A DNA stretch of 64,000 nucleotides from Streptomyces malaysiense (GTDB lineage Bacteria > Actinomycetota > Actinomycetes > Streptomycetales > Streptomycetaceae). The stretch spans positions 1-64,000 of the forward strand of contig NZ_LBDA02000008.1 of the NCBI RefSeq assembly GCF_000980885.2. Direction: 5' to 3'. A model generated the notes under the pieces. That model was not told where the DNA came from. It saw nothing but the letters and a program-made list of their open reading frames with translations, and did no database searches. Below, one piece after another: positions 58,257-64,000 of the stretch (positions are counted from its first letter, which is position 1; each line of letters begins with the position of its first letter). The position numbers and the translations under genes are program-made.

Positions 58257-59480
58257 ATGAAACAGACCATTCCCGAGCTGCCGGCCTTCCCCGAGCGGTC
58301 TGACGACCCCTTCGCGCCGGCACCCCCCTACCCGGCGCTCGACCCCGACGTGCCGGTCTCCCGTCTCACCATGCCGACGGGGGAGAAGATCTGGCTGATC
58401 ACCAGCTACGAGCTGGTGCGGCAGGTCCTGGCCGACCCGCGGGTCAGCGTCGACCGCATGCACCCCGCCTACCCGGTGCCGCTCGGCTTCCCCAAGCGGG
58501 AGATCATGCAGGAGGCCGCCCGGCGCATACCGGCCTTCCTGGGCATGGACCCCCCGAAGCACACCGCCCACCGCCGGCTCGTCATCCCCGACTTCACCTC
58601 CAAGCGCGTCAAGGAGGTGCGCGCACGCGTCCAGGAGATAGTCGACGACTGCCTCGACGACCTGGAGGCCGCCGGCAGCCCGGCGGACCTCGTCGAGTAC
58701 CTGGCGGCACCGGTACCCACCCTCGTCGTCGGGGACGTCCTCGGCATACCGCCCGAGGACCGGTCGTTCATCGCCTCGCGCACCAAGACGCTCACCGTGC
58801 GCGACGGCGACGAGGCGGGCAAGCGCACGGCGCTGCAGGAGATGAACGAGTACCTCAGCGAACTGGTGGCCCGCAACGAGAAGGAGCCCGGACCCGGGGT
58901 GATCGGCAGGCTCGTCGAGAAGTACCGGGCCGCGGGCATGTACGACCGCCGGACCATGATGGGATCGGTCATGGTCATCCTCCACGGCGGCAAGGACGGC
59001 CCGGCCAACACCATCGCCCTGGGCACGGTGGCCCTGCTGCAGGACCCCGAGCAGCTCGCCAGGCTCAAGGCGGACCCGGCACTGTTCCCGGGGGCCGTGG
59101 AGGAACTCCTGCGGTTCTTCAGCTCCTCCGCCGAGGGCGCCTGCTACCGGGTCGCGACGGCCGACATCGAACTCGGCGACGTCACCATCCGGGAGGGCGA
59201 AGGGCTGCTGGCCTTCGTCAGCGCGGCCAACCGCGACCCGCGGGCGTTCGAGAACCCGGACGTCATCGACATCGGCCGCGACGCGCGGGGTCACGTCGGC
59301 TTCGGATACGGCGTGCACCAGTGCCTGGGCCAGCACCTCACCCGCCTGCAGCTCGACGTCGCCTTCTCCACGCTGTTCGCGCGCTTCCCGGACCTGCGCC
59401 TGGCCGTGCCCGCCGAGGAGCTCAAGTACAAGTTCGACAACAGCACCTACGGCATCTGGGAAGTACCGGTCGCCTGGTGA
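58257..59480 (+). CDS. Cytochrome P450 with atypical I helix
   Basis: The 407-residue protein has the P450 heme loop FGYGVHQCLG (Cys356) and the ExxR motif EELLR, and is of normal bacterial length. The I-helix motif, usually AG-H/D-E/D-T-T, reads GGKDGPAN: Asp247 is kept but both threonines are replaced by Gly248 and Pro249. The O2-activating Thr is therefore missing, which occurs in P450s with unusual chemistry or substrate-assisted proton delivery. A dedicated ferredoxin gene follows 25 bp later. It probably performs an oxidative tailoring step on the tetronate polyketide. Confidence 0.9.
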   Translation: MKQTIPELPAFPERSDDPFAPAPPYPALDPDVPVSRLTMPTGEKIWLITSYELVRQVLADPRVSVDRMHPAYPVPLGFPKREIMQEAARRIPAFLGMDPPKHTAHRRLVIPDFTSKRVKEVRARVQEIVDDCLDDLEAAGSPADLVEYLAAPVPTLVVGDVLGIPPEDRSFIASRTKTLTVRDGDEAGKRTALQEMNEYLSELVARNEKEPGPGVIGRLVEKYRAAGMYDRRTMMGSVMVILHGGKDGPANTIALGTVALLQDPEQLARLKADPALFPGAVEELLRFFSSSAEGACYRVATADIELGDVTIREGEGLLAFVSAANRDPRAFENPDVIDIGRDARGHVGFGYGVHQCLGQHLTRLQLDVAFSTLFARFPDLRLAVPAEELKYKFDNSTYGIWEVPVAW

Positions 59481-59505
59481 CCGGGCCCGAAGGAGGGAAG
59501 TAAGG

Positions 59506-59697
59506 ATGCGCATCACCGTCGACCACGACCGCTGCGTCGGCTCCGGGCTCTGCGCCATGGCCGACCCGGACTCCTTCACGCAGAGCGATGAGGACGGCAC
59601 CGTCCGGATCCTCAGCCAGCCGCAGGGCGAGCCGGGCGAACCCGTCCGCAAGGCCGTCGACCTCTGCCCGTCCCGCGCCCTGCGGCTCGTCGAGTGA
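59506..59697 (+). CDS. [3Fe-4S]-type ferredoxin
   Basis: The 63-residue protein has the three-cysteine pattern of P450-linked ferredoxins: CVGSGLC near the start and a final Cys in VDLCPSRAL. The family supplies electrons to CYP105-like P450s. A strong GGAGG sequence precedes ATG 59506. Its position right after the P450 gene makes it that enzyme's partner. Confidence 0.93.
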   Translation: MRITVDHDRCVGSGLCAMADPDSFTQSDEDGTVRILSQPQGEPGEPVRKAVDLCPSRALRLVE

Positions 59698-59739
59698 CGG
59701 CAGACGCCCACCGCACGCGGTGGCGGAAAGGAAACCTCC

Positions 59740-60807
59740 ATGGATGGCCCCGACATACACCTCCTCGCGGCAGGAACGCACCTCCCCGGACCGGCGCTGG
59801 ACACCGCCACCCTGGTCCGCAGATTCGACCTGCCCGCGGTCTGGGAGCAGTGGATCGACACCTACGTCGGCACCCAGAGCCGGCACTTCTGCGTCGACAT
59901 CGACACGGGTGAAGTACGCCAGACACTGGCCGACATGGGCGAGGCCGCGGCCGTCCGCGCCATGTCCGCGGCCGGGGTGCGCGCCGAGGACGTCGACCTG
60001 ATCGTCATGGGCACGGCCACCCCGGACCAGCTGATGCCCGCCACCGTCAACCGGATCGCCGAACGGCTGGGCATCGACCGGGTGCCCAGCTACCAACTCC
60101 AGTCCGGCTGCACCGGCGCGGTGCAGGCGCTCAGCGTCGCCCACCGCATGCTCCGCTCGGGCCCCGAACGCAACGCCCTGGTGCTCGGGGCGGAGACCTC
60201 CGCCAAGTTCTTCGATCCGGCGGCCGACATCCGCGACCGCCCACCGGCCGAGCAGATCAACGGGCTCCTGTTCGGTGACGGAGCCGGTGCGCTGGTCCTC
60301 TCGAAGGAGCCGGGCCCCGCCTCGGCCGTACTGCGGGACGTCCACGTCGAACTGGTCGGGCTGGGGCGGGAACCGGGCCAGATCCTCGACTGGTACGGCA
60401 GGACCACCGGCGAGCGGCGGGGCATGCCCGTGGCCGAGGACTACAAGGCGATCGAGGAGACCGTCCCGAAGCTCGCGACGCAGACGTTCGAGCGCATGCT
60501 GGAACGCCTGGACTGGGACGAGACCGACCTCGACTACCTGCTGCCGCCGCAGCTCTCCGGCCGCATGACGCAGCGCATCACCGAGGGCCTGGACGCCCCG
60601 GGCGCCCACGAGATCAGCTGCGTCGCCGAGACCGGCAACACCGGCAACGCGCTGCCCTTCTTCCAGGTGGAGCGGCTGCTGCCCCGGATGGCGCCCGGCG
60701 ACCGCGCCCTGGCCGTCAGCGTCGAGTCCAGCAAGTGGATCCAGGCCGGCTTCGCCCTCGAGAAGCCGGTCACCCCCACCCCCTCCCGCACGGAAGCGAG
60801 CGAGTGA
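59740..60807 (+). CDS. KSIII-like tetronate-forming enzyme
   Basis: The 355-residue FabH-like ketosynthase III keeps the nucleophile Cys124 in QSGCTGA and Asn300 in TGNTGNA. The catalytic His of the PHQAN motif is replaced: the segment reads LPPQLSG (Pro270). FabH uses His and Asn for decarboxylation, whereas tetronate KSIIIs (Agg1, RkD) join glyceryl-ACP to a beta-ketoacyl chain without decarboxylation, so the loss fits that role. It would release the polyketide from the PKS and close the ring. RBS GGAAAGG precedes ATG 59740. It lies in the operon P450-ferredoxin-KSIII-methyltransferase. Confidence 0.88.
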   Translation: MDGPDIHLLAAGTHLPGPALDTATLVRRFDLPAVWEQWIDTYVGTQSRHFCVDIDTGEVRQTLADMGEAAAVRAMSAAGVRAEDVDLIVMGTATPDQLMPATVNRIAERLGIDRVPSYQLQSGCTGAVQALSVAHRMLRSGPERNALVLGAETSAKFFDPAADIRDRPPAEQINGLLFGDGAGALVLSKEPGPASAVLRDVHVELVGLGREPGQILDWYGRTTGERRGMPVAEDYKAIEETVPKLATQTFERMLERLDWDETDLDYLLPPQLSGRMTQRITEGLDAPGAHEISCVAETGNTGNALPFFQVERLLPRMAPGDRALAVSVESSKWIQAGFALEKPVTPTPSRTEASE

Positions 60808-60814
60808 CCACGCA

Positions 60815-61954
60815 ATGACGGAACAGCAGGTACGAGAGCTGATCGACGCGGCCACCAGAACGCCCGGCGAGATCGACGCCGCCATCGACCGTATCGGCCC
60901 CGCCACCGTCGCAGCCGTCCTCCTGGACGAGCTCGGCAGCCGGGCCGACATCGACGAACTCACCGACTACCCCACGATCGTCGTGGAGTTCGCCCTGTCC
61001 CACCGGGGCGAGACCGCGAGCCACACGATCACCACCGACAAGGGGCGCACCACCTGCGCACCGGGCCGCCCGGACGCCCCCGACGCCGTCGTCAGCCAGG
61101 AACTCGCGGACCTGCTGCGCGGCGTCTTCGGCACCCGGGGCGCGCGCACCAACCCCACCAGGTCCATCGCCTGGCACCACCTCGGCGAACCGCGCGCCAT
61201 CGTGGGACCGCCGCACGTGTTCACCACCGTGCGCCGGCTGCTGCGGGGCAGCGAGCCGGTCTCCCACGACCTGTCGGAGCTGTCCATCCGCTTCGGCTCG
61301 GACAAGTGGGGCCTGCACTACTACACCCCGCACTACGAGAAGTACTTCACGCCCCTGGCCGACCTGGCCCTCAACATCCTGGAGATCGGCGTCGGCGGCT
61401 ACTCCCACCCCGAGTGGGGCGGCGGCTCACTGCGCATGTGGAAGCGCTTCTTCCACCGCAGCATGGTCTACGGTGTCGACACCTTCGACAAGCAGGCCCA
61501 CCAGCGGCAGCGCATCGGCATCCTCCAGGGCGACCAGTCCGACGTGGACTTCCTGGAGCAGGCGCTCGGCCGTACGGGACCGCTGGACATCGTCATCGAC
61601 GACGGCAGCCACCTCAACAGCGACGTGCTCACCTCGTTCCGGTGCCTCTTCCCGCACCTCCGGCCGGGCGGCCTGTACGTCGTCGAGGACGTGCAGACGT
61701 CGTACTGGCCCGGGTTCGGCGGCAGCAGCGAGAACCTCGACGACCCCGCCACCAGCGTCGGATTCACCAAGGCGCTCGTCGACGGGCTCAACCACGAGGA
61801 GTTCGAGCCGGCCGAGGCCCGGACCCCCACCGCCACCGACCGGCAGATCGGCAGCCTGCACTTCCACCACAACCTGGTCGTCATCGAGAAGGCCCGCAAC
61901 GAGGAGGGCGCGCTCCCCGTCTGGATTCCGCGCAGACCGATCGACCGCCGCTGA
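60815..61954 (+). CDS. MycE-like sugar O-methyltransferase
   Basis: The 379-residue protein resembles MycE of mycinamicin biosynthesis. An N-terminal helical domain (about residues 1-140) precedes a SAM-dependent Rossmann domain with ELSIRFGSDKWG, HYYTPHYE, LEIGVGGY and the metal-binding IDDGSH motif. MycE methylates a 6-deoxyhexose hydroxyl on the macrolide. With the rmlABDC genes present, O-methylation of a rhamnose unit is the simplest reading; no glycosyltransferase is in this window. It follows the KSIII gene by 7 bp. Confidence 0.88.
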   Translation: MTEQQVRELIDAATRTPGEIDAAIDRIGPATVAAVLLDELGSRADIDELTDYPTIVVEFALSHRGETASHTITTDKGRTTCAPGRPDAPDAVVSQELADLLRGVFGTRGARTNPTRSIAWHHLGEPRAIVGPPHVFTTVRRLLRGSEPVSHDLSELSIRFGSDKWGLHYYTPHYEKYFTPLADLALNILEIGVGGYSHPEWGGGSLRMWKRFFHRSMVYGVDTFDKQAHQRQRIGILQGDQSDVDFLEQALGRTGPLDIVIDDGSHLNSDVLTSFRCLFPHLRPGGLYVVEDVQTSYWPGFGGSSENLDDPATSVGFTKALVDGLNHEEFEPAEARTPTATDRQIGSLHFHHNLVVIEKARNEEGALPVWIPRRPIDRR

Positions 61955-61973
61955 CCGAGCGGACGGAACCGCG

Positions 61974-62020
61974 CACACGGGTGAGGCCGGGGCCACCAAG
62001 GCCCCGGCCTCACCCGTGTG
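61974..62020. terminator. 21-bp perfect-stem bidirectional terminator
   Basis: Two perfect 21-nt arms (61974-61994 and 62000-62020) flank a 5-nt ACCAA loop, between the methyltransferase stop and the convergent flavoprotein stop. It is the strongest hairpin in the window and separates two converging operons. Confidence 0.85.
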
Positions 62021-62088
62021 TCCGGCCCGCCCCGGGCCGAGCCGGGCGGGACACCCCGTCCTCGGGACGCCCCGCCCGGCCCCCCGTC

Positions 62089-63630
62089 TCAGCCCGTGGG
62101 CGCGCCGAACCACCTCTCCAGCGCCGCCCGCAACCCGGACCGGCCGGTGGCCTTCGTGTCCGCCCAGGCGACCCGGCCGTCCGGACGCAGCAGCACGACC
62201 GCCGCGTCGATGCCCGCGCACGGACGCGCGGTGACGACGTCGAGCCGGTCGGCCCATCCGGCCACCACGTCCGCCGGCAGTTCCCCCTCCGACAGGTCGA
62301 GCAGCACCCCCCGGGCGCCGTGCAGCAGCCGCGCCACGCTCGTCGGACCCGCCTGCGTCTCCAGCGGATGGTCGGGCAGCCGCACACCCGTCAGCTCGTG
62401 CCCCGCCTCCCCCTCGCCGTCCTCCGCCGGCACCGGGTAGCGGTCCTGCAGGCCACCGCCCAGCTTCACGAAGTACTCGTTGACGTCCTCGAACTCGACG
62501 AGTTCGGCGAGCAGTTCACGCAGCGGCTCGGCCCTCTCCAGCGGGTGCAGCAGGAAGACCTGCGCCTGCGTGCTCCGGCAGGCCCGTGCCCCCGCGGGGT
62601 GCCGCTCACCGTGGTAGGTGTCCAACAGTCCCTCGGGCGCCCGGCCCCGCAACTCGGCGGCCAGCTTCCAGCCCAGGTTGACCGCGTCCTCCAGCCCGGT
62701 GCTCAGCGCCACGCCACCCAGCGGGAAGTGCACATGAGCGGCGTCACCGGCGAGGAACACGCGGCCCCTGCGGTACTCGGTCGCCTGCCGCACCGCGTAC
62801 CCCCAGCGGTCCAGCCACTTCGGCTCGCCGATGTCCGTCTCCTGCCCGGTGATCCACCGGGCCCGCTCGCGCAACTCCTCCGCGGTGACCGGGGCCTGCC
62901 CGTCCGCGGGCGAGACACCGAACTCGCCCGTCAGCACCCGCAGCCGCACCTTCCCGTCGGCCGGCGCAGGCGTCTCTCCCAGCAGCATGCTCAGCACCCA
63001 CGGCTCCGACGGGGAGACGATGAAGGAGCCGGCCGGGTGGAAGACGGGCTGCAGGTGCGCGAAGAGATTGCTGCCGATCTCGACCTCCACCTCGCCGTGG
63101 ATGCCCCAGAACGGGAACTCCTCCCCGCTCTCCTCGAACCCCGCCAGGCCGCGCACCGCACTGCCCGCCCCGTCGCACCCGACGACGAACCGGCCGCGGA
63201 CCTCCCGCCGCCCGGCCGGTGTCACACACTCCAGCACCGCACCGGCCTCGTCCTGCCGCAGCCCCACCACCTCGTGGTCGCAGCGCACCTCCACGCCCAG
63301 CTTCGCCAGCGCCTCCCGCAGGTGCGCCTCCAGCAGCGGCTGCGGCAGCCCGAAGGTGAACGGGTGCGGATCGCGGAGCCGTTCGGGGTCCAGCCACAGA
63401 TACGCCCACTGGGCCGCGGGGAACTCGATGCCCCGCTCACCCAGCACGTCCATGAACCCACGCCGGGCGAGCAGCTCCACGACACCGGAGTTGAGGGCCA
63501 GCGCCGGCGCCTCCCGCGCCGTCCGCTCCACCCGGTCCAGCACCAGCGGGCGGACGCCCGCCAGCGCCAGCTCGTGCGCCAGCATGAGACCGACCGTGCC
63601 CGCGCCGACTACGACTACGTCTTCACTCAT
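62089..63630 (-). CDS. FAD-dependent monooxygenase or cyclase
   Basis: The 513-residue protein is a class A flavin monooxygenase homologue: VVVVGAGTVGLMLAHELAL near the start, the DG motif VVGCDGAGSAVR and the GD motif FLAGDAAHVHFPLGG. After GD the usual GGQGLNTG reads GGVALSTG. In spirotetronate pathways (PyrE3, ChlE3) such FAD proteins catalyse the trans-decalin-forming [4+2] cyclisation rather than oxygenation. Given the tetronate cassette and PKS next door this is a good candidate for that role, though a true hydroxylase is equally possible from sequence. Its ATG overlaps the PKS stop codon (ATGA), so it is co-translated with the PKS. Confidence 0.8.
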   Translation of the reverse strand: MSEDVVVVGAGTVGLMLAHELALAGVRPLVLDRVERTAREAPALALNSGVVELLARRGFMDVLGERGIEFPAAQWAYLWLDPERLRDPHPFTFGLPQPLLEAHLREALAKLGVEVRCDHEVVGLRQDEAGAVLECVTPAGRREVRGRFVVGCDGAGSAVRGLAGFEESGEEFPFWGIHGEVEVEIGSNLFAHLQPVFHPAGSFIVSPSEPWVLSMLLGETPAPADGKVRLRVLTGEFGVSPADGQAPVTAEELRERARWITGQETDIGEPKWLDRWGYAVRQATEYRRGRVFLAGDAAHVHFPLGGVALSTGLEDAVNLGWKLAAELRGRAPEGLLDTYHGERHPAGARACRSTQAQVFLLHPLERAEPLRELLAELVEFEDVNEYFVKLGGGLQDRYPVPAEDGEGEAGHELTGVRLPDHPLETQAGPTSVARLLHGARGVLLDLSEGELPADVVAGWADRLDVVTARPCAGIDAAVVLLRPDGRVAWADTKATGRSGLRAALERWFGAPTG

Positions 63631-64000
63631 GTGCGGTTCTCCTCCAGGTTCGTCACAACGGATGGCTCGGCAGCGACGCCGTCACGCGGCCCGCTCGGTG
63701 CCGTGGAAGCGTCCTGCACCGTGCCGAGCAGGTGCTCGGTCAGGGCGACGGGTGTGGGGTGCTCGAAGACGTCGCGCGGCACCACGTGGGCCAGCCCCGC
63801 CTCCCGCAGCCGCTCCGTCAGTTCCAGAGCGGTGAACGACGACATCCCCAGGTCGACGAAGTTGCCGTCCTCCGCCACCTCCTCGGCGGACTCGTGGCCC
63901 AGCAGCGCCGCCACCTGCGCCCGCACGGTCTCCAGCAGGAGGCCGTGACGCTCGGCCGCGGAGGCTTCCCGCAGCCGCGACAACACCGCGGAGACGCCCC
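63627..64000 (-). CDS. Type I PKS, C-terminal ACP (partial)
   Basis: The reading frame is open to the right edge, so only the last 124 or so residues are visible. They contain an ACP domain (RAQVAALLGH; NFVDLGMSSFTALELTERLREAG), where the second Ser of GMSSF is the phosphopantetheine site and the usual Asp before it is Ser. About 35 low-complexity residues follow and the protein ends; there is no thioesterase. A TE-less last module agrees with release by the KSIII/glyceryl-ACP route. A GTG at 63984-63986 is not a likely start, because the ACP helix 1 linker continues upstream. Confidence 0.82.
   Translation of the reverse strand, partial: GVSAVLSRLREASAAERHGLLLETVRAQVAALLGHESAEEVAEDGNFVDLGMSSFTALELTERLREAGLAHVVPRDVFEHPTPVALTEHLLGTVQDASTAPSGPRDGVAAEPSVVTNLEENRT

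Overview
The window looks like a high-GC actinomycete, most likely a Streptomyces. G/C-ending codons dominate, genes form chains with ATGA/GTGA stop-start overlaps, and the regulators include SARP, LAL, LysR and XRE types. Rare in-frame TTA codons, the hallmark of bldA control, occur in three genes. The content is that of an accessory part of the chromosome: one probable small-molecule cluster, a block of conflict/defence-type genes, and one edge of a large polyketide cluster.

Region 1 (1-23.5 kb). After a broken transposase and a flavin monooxygenase comes a translationally coupled five-gene operon (3465-10864): PaaK-like adenylating enzyme, MFS transporter, GNAT protein, LuxE-like acyl-protein synthetase and a LuxC-PaaK fusion. 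This looks like carboxylic-acid activation followed by reduction to an aldehyde. A serine-tRNA-like sequence with an abnormal anticodon arm and a LysR gene with a TTA codon separate it from a second operon (12535-21271). That operon encodes an alpha/beta hydrolase, a free-standing adenylation protein, a carrier protein, two acyl-CoA-dehydrogenase-fold flavoproteins, a flavin reductase, an aspartate decarboxylase (PanD), an SDR, a PhyH dioxygenase and a zinc alcohol dehydrogenase. An XRE regulator and an MFS exporter with a TTA codon close it. The product is unknown; carrier-bound amino acid oxidation fed by PanD-derived beta-alanine is a reasonable inference.

Region 2 (23.6-37.7 kb) is the most unusual part: a SEFIR-domain protein divergent from a 1249-residue TPR-CHAT protease; an XRE-NB-ARC-TPR protein; a HIT / phosphoribosyltransferase / histidine-phosphatase operon convergent with a ThiL-like kinase; and a two-TM protein coupled to a SIR2-domain protein. 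SEFIR/TIR-like, CHAT, STAND and SIR2 domains are typical of bacterial anti-phage and programmed-death systems, so this is a candidate undescribed system with a possible nucleotide-signal module. A short housekeeping-like stretch (TetR, SDR, SRPBCC; 37.7-39.8 kb) follows.

Region 3 (40.3-64 kb) is the left end of a tetronate-type polyketide cluster: LAL regulator, TetR with a clear operator, heterodimeric ABC exporter (one half with a TTA codon), rmlABDC genes for dTDP-L-rhamnose, a DUF5988-like protein, type II thioesterase and SARP. These are followed by the tetronate cassette (FkbH glyceryl transferase, ACP, E2-type acyltransferase, alpha/beta hydrolase, KSIII), a cytochrome P450 with its ferredoxin, a MycE-like sugar O-methyltransferase, a flavoprotein, and the C-terminal ACP of a type I PKS that runs off the right edge without a thioesterase. 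Together they predict a tetronate or spirotetronate polyketide carrying an O-methylated 6-deoxyhexose; the glycosyltransferase and most PKS modules lie outside the window. No CRISPR array, rRNA or origin was seen.
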